Assembly: GCF_001439735.1 (NCBI RefSeq) | Contig: NZ_JYLN01000008.1 | Span: forward strand, 237,940 to 301,939 | Direction: 5' to 3' | DNA from: Pseudomonas paralactis | Lineage (GTDB): Bacteria > Pseudomonadota > Gammaproteobacteria > Pseudomonadales > Pseudomonadaceae | DNA: 64,000 bases | Shown here: positions 8,462 through 17,561 of the stretch, in pieces | Layout of the letters: each line of letters begins with the position of its first letter | How positions within the stretch are numbered: position 1 is the stretch's first letter | Position numbers and translations under genes: made by a program | Notes under the pieces: model-generated | What the model saw: only the letters and a program-made list of their open reading frames with translations | What the model was told of the DNA's origin: nothing | The model's database searches: none

Positions 8462-8794
8462 TCAGTTGATAACCAACCTGTCGCGATTCTTCTCCAGCAG
8501 TGCTTTGCCGATGCCTTTCACTTCCAGTAACTCATCCACCGCGGTGAACGGACCGTTGCTTTCGCGATACGCAACGATTGCCTTCGCCTTGGAAGCGCCT
8601 ATACCAAACAGATCACGGCGCAGGGTTTCGGCGTCGGCGGCGTTGAGGTTGACCTTGGAGGATTGCTCGGGCTTGGTCATCTGGGTGGAGATCGGGGTTG
8701 GGGGCTCTGGCTTGATGGACGGCGCAGCGGTGGTGGCGACGGAGAGGCTGGTGAGGAAGGCGAAGATTAGGGAGGAAATGTAGAGGTTTTGCAT
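8462..8794 (-). CDS. comEA: ComEA-like helix-hairpin-helix DNA-binding protein
   Basis: 110 residues from the ATG at 8794, beginning with a signal peptide (MQNLYISSLIFAFLTSLSVATTAAP). A proline-rich linker leads to a double helix-hairpin-helix module: KVNLNAADAETL...LFGIGASKAKAIVAYRE...FTAVDELLEVKGIGKALLEK. Such periplasmic proteins bind incoming DNA in natural transformation; in pseudomonads they are often annotated simply as helix-hairpin-helix proteins. It borders the O-antigen locus, as in related strains. The frame extends upstream, but the signal peptide fixes the start. Confidence 0.85.
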   Translation of the reverse strand: MQNLYISSLIFAFLTSLSVATTAAPSIKPEPPTPISTQMTKPEQSSKVNLNAADAETLRRDLFGIGASKAKAIVAYRESNGPFTAVDELLEVKGIGKALLEKNRDRLVIN

Positions 8795-8929
8795 TGGTGA
8801 CGCTCCATGACATCGGTGAGGGAAAGCAGCTTTTCCGAAGCTGCTTCTCAAACCTAGATGATGTTGAGCGAGAGTCAAAAGTGGCTACGTTACAGAGTGT
8901 GATTACTTCTATTCAGCATACACATACTG

Positions 8930-11077
8930 TCACTCATAACTCATTTTCAGAGGATCAATTTTTTGACTATCAAACGCCCGATGCAACTTGCTCATCACCA
9001 ATGGCGCAAGTGTACTTCTAGATAAGAATACTGAGGCGACAGCCGTTAAGTGGCCGTAATCAAACGTTACTAGCCCCTCCTTAGGATCTGCGCCTAAATA
9101 AGCCAAACATCCTTCACTGTCACAGAACACGTCTCGAGCAGAAAGATAATCAAACCCACCCTGCCCGCTGCTATAGAGCTGTTTAAGAGACTCATCAGCC
9201 TCTTGAACTTCCGAAATAAAATGAGTGGTCATCTTACGTGGCGGATCTGGCCAATACTTACGAACGATCAGCTGGTAGAGCGGTCGATTATAGCGAGGCA
9301 CAGGCCCCACGACAATTAAATCGCCCACGCCATAACTTTTTAGCTGACTCGCCAGCGCCTTTAAGTCATTCGACTTATCCAGTCCAGAAAACTGGGCAAC
9401 AATCACCACCGCTGGTCTTTTTTCCTTTATCACGCTCAAAGCAAGTGCATTAGACTTTTCACAATTTTTCGCTCTTGGATAATCAGCGTTTGGCAAATAA
9501 GCCATGCAGCCAGACGTTGCAACTTGTAAGATCGAAACGTCACTTGGAATTTCTTCACGAAGCCCATGATAAAGTTGTTGGGCATGAGAATCGCCCCAAA
9601 TCATGACGGAGGTATTAGTCTGTGGCGTATAACACGACTCAGCGATACGCTCGATAGGATCGTTGGTAGGATGACCTTCACGATAGCTATCGAAGTCAAA
9701 AAAGTCGCACTCCAAGCGGTACGTTTTTGCAAGACCACGCTTGGCAACATAAGCCTGTTCAGGCCATGAATTCTCAAAGTACTGAGCAAAGGCTTCGCGT
9801 TCAGGCATTCGTTCAGGAAGACCATTTTTTATAAAAACAGCACCCCCTGCCAAGCCCATAATTACACCGAGCAGTAATAGGATGGCACTGTTTTTCTTGG
9901 AGGGAGCGATCGATCGAAACGGCTTTTCTAAAAATAGATAGGTTGCGGCCGCAAGAACAATACTTAATAAAACCGCCGCCAAAACCATTCCAATCGTAGG
10001 TATATCAACATTAATGATTTTCAGAAAGGTTAGAATCGGCCAATGCCACAGATAGAGGGGATAACTGATCAAACCCAACCAGACAATTGGCCGAAGCGAG
10101 AACAGGCTGCGATTTAACCATGCGTGAGGGCCCGCGAGGATGATCAGCGCAGCGCCCAAAACAGGCGCAACGGCTATGCCTCCCGGAAAAGGCAGCCCCT
10201 TATGAATAGTGCAGAGCGCGACGACCAGCAGTAAAAAACCAGCAACAGCAATCGCATTACGAACCAACGGCGCCAGACGCTCAGTCAACTCATTCCTGAC
10301 GCCACATGACGCCAATGCCCCAGTCAGCGTGCATCTATTGTATAGACTCTCATATGCGAGCAAGCTACCAACCAGCAGCTCCCATGCACGCCCTACCGGC
10401 AAATAGAAAGCAGCCGAGGGTTCGCTTTTGACATCGCTGATATTGATACCAAAGGACAACAATACGCATATAATCAATACGTAGAGGGCGAGGCGTCTAA
10501 CCTTCCATAAGCACAATGCCAAGAGCGGGAAAAGCAAATAAAATTGTTCCTCTATCCCCAGCGACCACAAGTGCAACAGCGGTTTTAATTCGGAAGCGGT
10601 ATCAAAATACCCTGACTCTTGGAACAATATAATATTTTGAACGAATGCAATCCCGGCCGCGATGTGCTTCCCAACAAACTTGAACTCCACCGCCATCAAG
10701 AAGAACCAACCAGCTGCAAAGCAGGCAAGCATCATAAGGATCAGCGCTGGGAATATCCGTCTAACTCGACGAATATAGAACTCAACAAAGCTAAAATGCC
10801 CCTTATCTAAACTCTTGAAAATTATATTGGAAATCAAGTAACCTGAAATAACAAAAAAAATATCTACGCCTATGAAACCACCCTTTAGCGCCAATGGAAA
10901 CGCATGAAAAATAACAACCGCCAGAACCGCAAAAGCGCGGAGCCCGTCAACATCTGGACGGTAGTCAATATGCTGATTGTGATGATATGAGAACCGCTCT
11001 CGCATAGATGGGTGCGCCGTATTAATTATGGTTATTTTTAAAAATTTTATAGGATTTTCAACCACATGCTTAACCAT
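8930..11077 (-). CDS. OafA-type acyltransferase 3 / SGNH fusion
   Basis: About 715 residues. The N-terminal half is a membrane acyltransferase-3 domain with about 10 helices; DYRPDVDGLRAFAVLAVVIF, FIGVDIFFVISGYLI, FYIRRVRRIFPAL and LWSLGIEEQFYLLFPLL are the family blocks (the R-x10-H and RRVRRI type motifs). The C-terminal third is an SGNH-like periplasmic domain with MIWGDSHAQQLYHGL and a final DYGHLT containing the His. Predicted role is O-acetylation (or other acylation) of the O-antigen on the periplasmic side. The start is uncertain: ATG at 11077 or at 11005, neither with a strong ribosome site. It is transcribed away from the adjacent sugar-modification island. Confidence 0.85.
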   Translation of the reverse strand: MVKHVVENPIKFLKITIINTAHPSMRERFSYHHNQHIDYRPDVDGLRAFAVLAVVIFHAFPLALKGGFIGVDIFFVISGYLISNIIFKSLDKGHFSFVEFYIRRVRRIFPALILMMLACFAAGWFFLMAVEFKFVGKHIAAGIAFVQNIILFQESGYFDTASELKPLLHLWSLGIEEQFYLLFPLLALCLWKVRRLALYVLIICVLLSFGINISDVKSEPSAAFYLPVGRAWELLVGSLLAYESLYNRCTLTGALASCGVRNELTERLAPLVRNAIAVAGFLLLVVALCTIHKGLPFPGGIAVAPVLGAALIILAGPHAWLNRSLFSLRPIVWLGLISYPLYLWHWPILTFLKIINVDIPTIGMVLAAVLLSIVLAAATYLFLEKPFRSIAPSKKNSAILLLLGVIMGLAGGAVFIKNGLPERMPEREAFAQYFENSWPEQAYVAKRGLAKTYRLECDFFDFDSYREGHPTNDPIERIAESCYTPQTNTSVMIWGDSHAQQLYHGLREEIPSDVSILQVATSGCMAYLPNADYPRAKNCEKSNALALSVIKEKRPAVVIVAQFSGLDKSNDLKALASQLKSYGVGDLIVVGPVPRYNRPLYQLIVRKYWPDPPRKMTTHFISEVQEADESLKQLYSSGQGGFDYLSARDVFCDSEGCLAYLGADPKEGLVTFDYGHLTAVASVFLSRSTLAPLVMSKLHRAFDSQKIDPLKMSYE

Positions 11078-11512
11078 TGCCGATGGTTCACGTAGGGCAT
11101 CAAAAATCGGCGTATTTTACGTACTGATAAAGAATGACTCAATGGCTATTACGGCCTTTTGTGAAATCTCTGCGCTCTCATCTCAAGCGGCACTGGTGCA
11201 CACCTTCAATGTCCGCTGTCGCACTAGTCTGGACGAACCACCGACATCCGATCTCGCATGATGTGACGGTCTCACAGTCACCGCCCGCCCCGGGTGTAAA
11301 AATCGAAGGACAGCAAGCGGGTAGCACTCAAACGGCCACTTATGCCGAAGGAAACGGCAGGAGCGACTCACAGCCCTTCACGGATTACGGCGCAGCGCTT
11401 CATCTCTCCCGACTAATTAGATACTATGATTTTCCGTTAGACGTCAGCTTAGCCACACATTGATGCTGCTACAAAGGCGCCCCTCATATCTTATCTATCA
11501 GCGGAAAAATTT
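11078..11512. other. Intergenic region, divergent acyltransferases
   Basis: About 435 bases between the OafA-like gene and the hexapeptide transferase gene, read divergently. Its composition is mixed. A frame of 109 codons (11134-11463) crosses it but shows no recognisable domain and no good start. The region presumably holds the two promoters; I could not assign them with confidence. Confidence 0.5.
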
Positions 11513-12259
11513 ATGATACATGCAACCGCAATTATTGACCCCGATGCAAAAATTGGCAGCAACGTAAAAATTGGCCCCTATAGTATCGTCCATAAAAACG
11601 TAACCATCGGCGATGATACAGAAATTGGTGCCTACTGCGAAATTGGCTTACCAACGAAACTGGCAAATGGACGTCCGTTGATTATTGGAAAAGCGTCCAT
11701 TATTCGTTCACATTGTGTTTTTTACGAAGGGTCTTCGTTTGGTGACAACCTCACGACAGGGCACAGAGTTACAATCAGAGAACTGACTACCGCCGGCGCG
11801 GGCTTTCAGATAGGAACACTTGGCGACATACAAGGACACTGCGAAATTGGAAATTACGTAAAATGCCATAGCAACGTCCACATAGGACAACATTCAACAA
11901 TAGAAAACTATGTATGGATATTCCCCTATGTTGTATTAACCAACGATCCTCACCCGCCGAGCGAAATAATGTCTGGCGTTAAGATCGAAGAGTTTTCGGT
12001 GATTGCAACAATGTCCGTCATCCTGCCAGGCGTTACGGTTAAAAGAGGAGCATTAGTCGGTGCGCACAGCTCCGTGAGCCGAGATGTAGCTCAAGATACG
12101 GTAGTCGCTGGGTCTCCCGCAAAACTGATTTGCAATACTAGCAAAATTAAGCTGAAGGATGGTTCAGGAGAAAGCGCATACCCTTGGCGCAGGCACTTCC
12201 ATCGCGGCTATCCGAAAGATATCGTGTCCAAATGGATTGAAGAGTTTTCTGAGCAATAA
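11513..12259 (+). CDS. Left-handed beta-helix (hexapeptide) acyltransferase
   Basis: 248 residues built from hexapeptide repeats that begin at residue 1 (IHATAIIDPDAKIGSNVKIG, then VTIGDDTEIGAYCEIG) and run to about residue 205, ending VVAGSPAKLI. A C-terminal helical tail of about 40 residues follows. This is the fold of sugar N- and O-acyltransferases such as FdtC/QdtC, which acylate the 3-amino group of dTDP-Fuc3N or dTDP-Qui3N. H-x-H pairs (HCEIG, HSNVHIG, NDPHPPS) could supply the catalytic base. Since FdtA and FdtB homologues lie in the same locus and no other candidate is adjacent to them, this is my best candidate for that acyl step, by inference only. Confidence 0.75.
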   Translation: MIHATAIIDPDAKIGSNVKIGPYSIVHKNVTIGDDTEIGAYCEIGLPTKLANGRPLIIGKASIIRSHCVFYEGSSFGDNLTTGHRVTIRELTTAGAGFQIGTLGDIQGHCEIGNYVKCHSNVHIGQHSTIENYVWIFPYVVLTNDPHPPSEIMSGVKIEEFSVIATMSVILPGVTVKRGALVGAHSSVSRDVAQDTVVAGSPAKLICNTSKIKLKDGSGESAYPWRRHFHRGYPKDIVSKWIEEFSEQ

Positions 12260-12279
12260 ACCCTTTCTCGTCTACTGAT

Positions 12280-12325
12280 AGGGCGTGCGCCCGGCTGAGC
12301 CCTCGGCATTCCGAAAGCACGCCCT
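12280..12325 (+). terminator. Possible terminator hairpin, 9-bp arms
   Basis: AGGGCGTGC (12280-12288) and GCACGCCCT (12317-12325) are perfectly inverted, 20 bases after the stop codon of the hexapeptide transferase gene. The 28-base loop is long and there is no U-tract, so this may be a terminator stem or just a stable mRNA 3' structure. Confidence 0.4.
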
Positions 12326-12551
12326 CCTAACGATCGACAATTGGAAACATACCTGAACTTAAGCAGTGTTATAGGTCACTTTAACAGATCGCGTTTCTTA
12401 TCAGTTTTTTGGCCAGCCGGGTGGCACGTGCCAGGGCAGAGGCCCAATAGAACATGCCACTATTCAGCCATCATGCCGAAAAGGCGTATAACGAGCGATC
12501 GAGAAACCAGCCTGAGTGCCTCAGACAAGCTGTAAAACCCTACTCCTGACA

Positions 12552-12580
12552 CTGACACTGACACTATTCACCTGTAGAAT
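12552..12580 (+). promoter_or_regulatory. Candidate sigma-70 promoter for NeuD-like / dehydrogenase pair
   Basis: CTGACA (12552-12557) and TAGAAT (12575-12580) are separated by exactly 17 bases and lie about 50 bases before the NeuD-like start codon. The -35 hexamer is the middle unit of a threefold CTGACA tandem repeat (12546-12563). Confidence 0.5.
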
Positions 12581-12627
12581 CGCTTGAGCCAAGGTCAATC
12601 CTGATTAAGCTTAAGGACCAGCTAAAG

Positions 12628-13278
12628 ATGAAAATTTATGCAATCGTAGGGGCCGGAGGGTTTGGCAGAGAGGTCGCCCCCCTAGTCACTCAAATGACTG
12701 AAATATCATCCCACGAAAATTTCGAAATTTTATTCGTGGATGACCATTTTCAAGACAAGGCCATCAACGGTTATGCCGTGGTCGATACCGAAACTTTTAT
12801 GAAAATGGATGGCGATAAGTTCTTCAACATTACGATCGCCAACAGCAAAACCAGACAGTCTATTGCCGAGCGGCTCATAGAACTGGGTGCAAGGCCATTC
12901 TCAATCTCAGCATCGAACTCAATTAATCTGAGTCACAACATTATTGGCGAGGGTGCTGTTTTTTGCCCTTTTACTACTGTTACTTCAAACGCAACCATTG
13001 GTAAATTTTTTCACGCTAACCTTTACTCATACATTGCGCATGACTGTGTAATCGGTGACTACGTGACGTTTGCCCCCAATGTGCAATGCAATGGAAGCGT
13101 CGTAATCGAAAACCATGCCTATATTGGCACTGGCGCGATGATTCGACAGGGCACACCGGATAGGCCAATCGTGATCGGTGAAGGTGCTGTCGTTGGCATG
13201 GGTTCAGTAGTGACCAAAAGTGTCGCCCCATACACTACCGTATTTGGAAACCCTGCAAAACCATTGCGGTCTTCCTAA
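12628..13278 (+). CDS. NeuD/PglD-family sugar N-acyltransferase
   Basis: 216 residues. The N-terminal Rossmann-like part starts MKIYAIVGAGGFGREV and binds the UDP-sugar. The C-terminal half is a left-handed beta helix with the block SYIAHDCVIGDYVTFAPN, whose His matches the catalytic base of PglD, and ends AVVGMGSVVTKSVAPYTTVF. PglD acetylates the 4-amino group of UDP-4-amino-4,6-dideoxy-GlcNAc to make UDP-diNAc-bacillosamine. Here a dehydratase, an aminotransferase and a PglC-like transferase are all in the locus, which supports that role. It is followed after 21 bases by a hydroxyacyl-CoA dehydrogenase, so the acyl donor could be 3-hydroxybutyryl-CoA rather than acetyl-CoA. Confidence 0.85.
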   Translation: MKIYAIVGAGGFGREVAPLVTQMTEISSHENFEILFVDDHFQDKAINGYAVVDTETFMKMDGDKFFNITIANSKTRQSIAERLIELGARPFSISASNSINLSHNIIGEGAVFCPFTTVTSNATIGKFFHANLYSYIAHDCVIGDYVTFAPNVQCNGSVVIENHAYIGTGAMIRQGTPDRPIVIGEGAVVGMGSVVTKSVAPYTTVFGNPAKPLRSS

Positions 13279-13299
13279 GAGTAAAGGAATATATTTAAT

Positions 13300-14154
13300 A
13301 TGAAAGAAGTCAAGGTTGCCGTCATCGGCTCAGGCACGATGGGAAAGGGAATCGTCCAAGTACTCGCGCAATCTGATGCGACTGCGTCTATAGTCTGGAT
13401 AGGCCGCTCTCAAGCAAGCAGTGAAGAAGCTTTTGAAAACCTGAACGCTCTGTGGGAGCGCATGATTAATAAAAAAAGATTAGCAGCAGAAGACGTTTCG
13501 AGATTCTCTCAGAAAATCCAGACAGCTCACCACTATGAAGCATTAAAAAATTGTGACTTGATTATTGAAGCTGTTTCCGAGGACATGTCCATAAAACACG
13601 GGATATTCCGTGAAATCGCACAATATGCGGACACCACATCAATAATAGCCTCAAACACCTCCTCACTATCAATTACCGAGTTAGCAAGCCTTACAACAAA
13701 ACCGGAAAATGTCATAGGCCTGCATTTTTTTAACCCCGCTCCAGTCATGAAGCTTGTCGAAGTAATTGTCGGCCTCTCTACCTCTAAAGAAACCGAAACT
13801 TGGGCGTTCAATTTCGCCAAAAGCTTGGGGAAAGAGCCGGTATTGGTTAACGAAGCGCCCGGATTCATTGTCAACAGAATGTTGATTCCGATGATCAACG
13901 AAGCTATCGGAATACTCGCAGAAGGCGTCGCCAGTGCCGAGGAGATAGACAAGGCCATGAAGCTTGGCGCAAACCATCCCATTGGCCCTCTTGCCTTGGC
14001 GGACTTGATCGGAAATGATGTTAACCTTTCGATTATGGAGACCCTGCACAACGAGACAGGCGATCCAAAATACAGAGCCCACCCTTTACTGAGGAAGATG
14101 GTCAGGGCAAACAAGCTGGGGCGAAAGACCAACTCTGGGTTTTACGAATACTAA
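13300..14154 (+). CDS. 3-hydroxybutyryl-CoA dehydrogenase-like protein
   Basis: 284 residues, the standard length for a monofunctional 3-hydroxyacyl-CoA dehydrogenase. The NAD-binding motif is VAVIGSGTMGKGIVQVLA at residues 5-22. IIASNTSSLSITELAS is the substrate-side Ser/Asn segment, HFFNPAPVMKLVEVI carries the catalytic His, and EAPGFIVNRMLIPMINEA begins the C-terminal helical domain. It converts acetoacetyl-CoA to (S)-3-hydroxybutyryl-CoA or the reverse. Its place in the O-antigen locus, 21 bases after an N-acyltransferase gene and with no other fatty acid genes near, suggests that it supplies a 3-hydroxybutyryl group for an amino sugar. AAAGGA precedes the start. Confidence 0.85.
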   Translation: MKEVKVAVIGSGTMGKGIVQVLAQSDATASIVWIGRSQASSEEAFENLNALWERMINKKRLAAEDVSRFSQKIQTAHHYEALKNCDLIIEAVSEDMSIKHGIFREIAQYADTTSIIASNTSSLSITELASLTTKPENVIGLHFFNPAPVMKLVEVIVGLSTSKETETWAFNFAKSLGKEPVLVNEAPGFIVNRMLIPMINEAIGILAEGVASAEEIDKAMKLGANHPIGPLALADLIGNDVNLSIMETLHNETGDPKYRAHPLLRKMVRANKLGRKTNSGFYEY

Positions 14155-14157
14155 AAA

Positions 14158-14183
14158 AACCGGACTATGATGATAGTCCGGTT
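14158..14183. terminator. Bidirectional terminator between dehydrogenase and WbpM genes
   Basis: AACCGGACTAT-GATG-ATAGTCCGGTT is a perfect 11-bp stem with a 4-base loop between convergent genes. On the minus strand it is followed by seven T, making a strong terminator for the O-antigen operon; on the plus strand it starts a few bases after the dehydrogenase stop. Confidence 0.9.
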
Positions 14184-14223
14184 ATTCGTATCCTCGCGCC
14201 GTCACGTATTTATGGTCTATGCA

Positions 14224-16218
14224 TTAAGGTTCCAAGCGGCGCTGCTGATAAATCCAATCAACAATTTCACCATCAGGTGTGTAGCCACTGACTGTATCTC
14301 GCAGCAACTGGCGAACACGAGCGTAGTCGTCCTGATCTACTGCCGAAAGTAGCTCTGTCAGCTTGATCTTAAGAACGTCCCAAGCAATGTGATCCTCATT
14401 GGCACTCATAATCATAGGGTGCTGTGTGGCAACGACGTTATTGCCTATCAGCAGCTCCTCGTAGAGTTTTTCTCCTGGCCGCAGACCGGTGAACTCAATC
14501 GCGATATCGCCGTGGGGATTCTTTTCAGTGCGCAAACTCAACCCTGACAAGTGAATCATTTTTTCGGCCAGCTCGACGATTCTAACCGGTTCTCCCATGT
14601 CCAATACAAACACATCTCCGCCCTGCCCCATTGATCCAGCCTGAATTACCAACTGGGCGGCTTCAGGAATAGTCATGAAATAACGGGTGATTTTCGGATG
14701 TGTAACGGTGAGCGGGCCACCAGATTTAATTTGCTTGTGAAAGAGTGGAATCACGGAGCCAGACGATCCAAGCACATTGCCAAAACGAACCATGGTAAAG
14801 CGCGTTTTATTAACCCGCAGGATCTTTGCCGTGTCCCCAAACAAGACAGGTGCCAGCTCACGGCTGAGAGCTTGTAATGTCAACTCGGCCAGGCGCTTGG
14901 TACTACCCATCACATTGGTCGGTCGCACAGCCTTGTCGGTTGAAATCAATACAAAGTTTGAAACACCGGCCTGCAGCGCTGCTTGGGCAGTATTCAACGT
15001 ACCGATCACATTATTCATCACACCTTCGGCAATGTTGTGTTCGACCATCGGCACATGCTTATAGGCGGCAGCATGATAAACCGTGTCAACACGCCAAGTT
15101 TTCATGATGTCCAGCAACTTGCCCTCATTGCGAACAGAACCCAATATTGGCAACAGACGTACAGAAAGCGATTCACGGGTAATACGCTGCTCGAGCTCTG
15201 ACAAGATACTGTAGAGATTAAATTCACTATGCTCAAACAATAACAACGTGGTAGGACGAAGCGACAAAATCTGCCTGCATAGCTCCGAACCGATTGACCC
15301 ACCCGCCCCGGTAACCAGCACACACTGCTCTTTGATGCAGTGCTCCAGCAACTCATCCTGTGCGGGTACAGCATCTCGCCCCAGCAAGTCAGCGATATCC
15401 ACCTCTTGGATATCATCCACCTTAACCCGCCCACTGGCCAAGTCCATAAACCCTGGCACACTTCGCACGTGCAGCGGAAAACACTCGAGAAACCCCAAAA
15501 TTTCCCGACGACGAGCTCGATTTGACGAAGGAATCGCCAGGAGAATTTCCTGAGCGCCAGTGGCATCAATCATTCGCTGAATATGTTTAGGTTTATAGAC
15601 CTGCAGTCCCGAGATTACCCGATCAGAAATACTAGTGTCGTCGTCAATAAATGCGACAGGTCGCATAACACGCCCCATGCGCAAAGCAGCTACCAACTGA
15701 TTGCCCGCAGCACCTGCGCCATATATGGCCACGCGAGGCAGACCATCTTCACGGCTTGTGAATGGTACATGCTGGACCGCAGCAAACCAGTCACCTAAGA
15801 AATACTGGCGCATTGCCAGGCGCAAACCGCCCACCATGATCAGACTGAGCCACCAATAGTTGAAAATAATTGAACGCGGCACAACGCTCTGATGGTTGCC
15901 GTACCAATAAACAACAAACCCTAGAACTAATGATGAAAGGCTGACGGCTTTGACGATCGCGATAAGGGCATCATTGCCGAAGTAGCGCATTACGGCCCGA
16001 TACATGCCGAAGCGAATGAACAATGGGACAGCAACGACGGGAGCGCATATGAACAACCACAAATGAAGCTTGACCGGATTGCTCATCTCATCCATTCCCA
16101 GCCGAACGACAAACGCCAACCACAGCGCGGCCCAGACCAGAACAACATCTGTAGCCACTTGCAAAATACGCTTCTGCCGTCGTGGAAGACTCAACAAATA
16201 CGTTCGTAAGCTATCCAT
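14224..16218 (-). CDS. wbpM: WbpM-type UDP-GlcNAc 4,6-dehydratase, membrane-bound
   Basis: 664 residues from the ATG at 16218, which has AAGG at good spacing; a further 14 codons are open upstream. Four N-terminal helices (about residues 20-135) anchor it. A first Rossmann-like domain follows (RVAIYGAGAAGNQLV), then the catalytic SDR domain with VTGAGGSIGSELCRQI at about residues 302-317. The usual YxxxK is MGSTK (M437, K441), the substitution known for WbpM/PglF-type enzymes. Product is UDP-2-acetamido-2,6-dideoxy-4-hexulose, precursor of QuiNAc, FucNAc or bacillosamine. It is the last gene of the leftward O-antigen operon, as in other pseudomonads. Confidence 0.93.
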   Translation of the reverse strand: MDSLRTYLLSLPRRQKRILQVATDVVLVWAALWLAFVVRLGMDEMSNPVKLHLWLFICAPVVAVPLFIRFGMYRAVMRYFGNDALIAIVKAVSLSSLVLGFVVYWYGNHQSVVPRSIIFNYWWLSLIMVGGLRLAMRQYFLGDWFAAVQHVPFTSREDGLPRVAIYGAGAAGNQLVAALRMGRVMRPVAFIDDDTSISDRVISGLQVYKPKHIQRMIDATGAQEILLAIPSSNRARRREILGFLECFPLHVRSVPGFMDLASGRVKVDDIQEVDIADLLGRDAVPAQDELLEHCIKEQCVLVTGAGGSIGSELCRQILSLRPTTLLLFEHSEFNLYSILSELEQRITRESLSVRLLPILGSVRNEGKLLDIMKTWRVDTVYHAAAYKHVPMVEHNIAEGVMNNVIGTLNTAQAALQAGVSNFVLISTDKAVRPTNVMGSTKRLAELTLQALSRELAPVLFGDTAKILRVNKTRFTMVRFGNVLGSSGSVIPLFHKQIKSGGPLTVTHPKITRYFMTIPEAAQLVIQAGSMGQGGDVFVLDMGEPVRIVELAEKMIHLSGLSLRTEKNPHGDIAIEFTGLRPGEKLYEELLIGNNVVATQHPMIMSANEDHIAWDVLKIKLTELLSAVDQDDYARVRQLLRDTVSGYTPDGEIVDWIYQQRRLEP

Positions 16219-16293
16219 ATATACCTTAAACACCTCTCCGGTACCAACCAAACCGTTCATTCATACACATACGCAGTGACACATCCATAAGTG

Positions 16294-17472
16294 CTATCCA
16301 ATCGAAGCCTCTGTAATGACATCGATTATTACTTGGCATGTGAGGTCCATTTCGGCGCGGGTCAACGTTGGGTGCACCAGGAACATCATACTCGTCTCAC
16401 CCAATTCCTTTGCATTTGCCAGACGCTGAGCAGGTCGCAACCCTGTATTATCGAATGCTTTTTCTAGGTAAACCTCGGAACAAGAGCCTGAAAAAGCGGG
16501 GACACCACGTGCTGCGATTTCGCTCAGTATTCGATCCCGAGACCAACCGTCCTTCAACTGCTCTGGCCGTACAAACACGTAGCATTTATAAGCTGCGTGA
16601 ACACTATCCTCAGAAAACAGCGGAACCCTTAATGCTGGTAGTTCACGAGCAGCGTCCCATATACGGGTGGCGTTCTGCTCGCGCAGAGCTTGCCACGCCT
16701 TCATTCTACGCAACTGAATTCTGCCAATGACAGCTTGGACCTCCAACATCCGCCAGTTGGTACCAAAACTTTCGTGCAGCCAGCGAAAACCGGGGGCGTG
16801 TTGACGCTCATAGACAGCTTCCCAACTCTTGCCATGATCTTTATAAGCCCACATGTCAGCCCAGAGCTTACGGTCGTTAGTGGTCACCATCCCCCCCTCG
16901 CCACCCGTGGTCATGATTTTATCCTGACAGAATGACCAAGCACCGACATGCCCGATAGAACCGACCGGACGACCTTTGTAGTAAGCACCATGAGCCTGCG
17001 CGCAATCCTCAATGACCATTAAATCATGCTGAGCGGCAAGGTCGATGATTGGGTCCATATCGCACGGCCAGCCCGCGAGATGCACACAAATAACTGCACG
17101 GGTGCGAGGCGTTAACACCGCTTCAATGGATTGCGCCGTAAAGTTTTGCGAGTCACGATCTACATCGGCAAAAATCGGCGTGGCCCCTGCATTAACGATG
17201 CTAGAAACCGAGGCCAGAAACGTTCGCGACGTCACGATGACTTCATCGCCCTCACCTATGCCCAACGCGATGAGGGCCAGGTCCAGCGCAACGGTGCCGT
17301 TGGCAAGTGCAATCGCGTAATCGGTGCCTGACCAAGAGGCAAACTCGCGCTCAAACTGGCGAGTTTCCTGCCCAGTCCAATAGTTGACCTTGTTCGACAG
17401 TATGACATCACGAACGGCGTTGGCCTCTTCTTCGGTGAACGAGGGCCAGGGGGAAAATGATGTTCCCAACAT
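16294..17472 (-). CDS. DegT/DnrJ/EryC1 sugar aminotransferase (PglE-like role)
   Basis: 392 residues from ATG 17472 (AAGGTG six bases upstream; a GTG three codons earlier is less likely). Fold-type I PLP enzyme: VNYWTGQETRQFEREFASW, the cofactor-binding DCAQAHGAYYKGRPVGS, and the Schiff-base lysine in SFCQDKIMTTGGEGGMVTT. It lies between wbpM and the PglC-like gene, so it most likely transaminates the 4-keto sugar made by WbpM to UDP-4-amino-4,6-dideoxy-GlcNAc. The family also contains perosamine synthases, and that substrate cannot be excluded from sequence alone. Confidence 0.85.
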   Translation of the reverse strand: MLGTSFSPWPSFTEEEANAVRDVILSNKVNYWTGQETRQFEREFASWSGTDYAIALANGTVALDLALIALGIGEGDEVIVTSRTFLASVSSIVNAGATPIFADVDRDSQNFTAQSIEAVLTPRTRAVICVHLAGWPCDMDPIIDLAAQHDLMVIEDCAQAHGAYYKGRPVGSIGHVGAWSFCQDKIMTTGGEGGMVTTNDRKLWADMWAYKDHGKSWEAVYERQHAPGFRWLHESFGTNWRMLEVQAVIGRIQLRRMKAWQALREQNATRIWDAARELPALRVPLFSEDSVHAAYKCYVFVRPEQLKDGWSRDRILSEIAARGVPAFSGSCSEVYLEKAFDNTGLRPAQRLANAKELGETSMMFLVHPTLTRAEMDLTCQVIIDVITEASIG

Positions 17473-17561
17473 AAATAACACCTTAAATTTTTATCAAAGC
17501 AAAGTTAAGAAACTCAAACGCTTGGTCAGAACACCCCTTCCACCCAAGCTCCCCCACTTAT

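Larger units (their letters stand above)
12260..12627. other. Intergenic region before the NeuD-like gene
   Basis: About 370 bases without a supported gene. It holds a long imperfect hairpin just after the hexapeptide transferase gene, a CTGACA triple repeat, and a promoter-like sequence before the NeuD-like gene (separate entries). The middle, about 12340-12530, shows nothing I recognise. Confidence 0.6.

Noticed and set aside
11134..11463. 109-codon plus-strand frame between the two acyltransferases
   Set aside because: No ribosome site, no recognised domain and no clear composition of a coding region. A decayed gene remains possible but I cannot support it.
12341..12535. 64-codon frame before the NeuD-like gene
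   Set aside because: No domain and no ribosome site; it lies in the region between a hairpin and the promoter.
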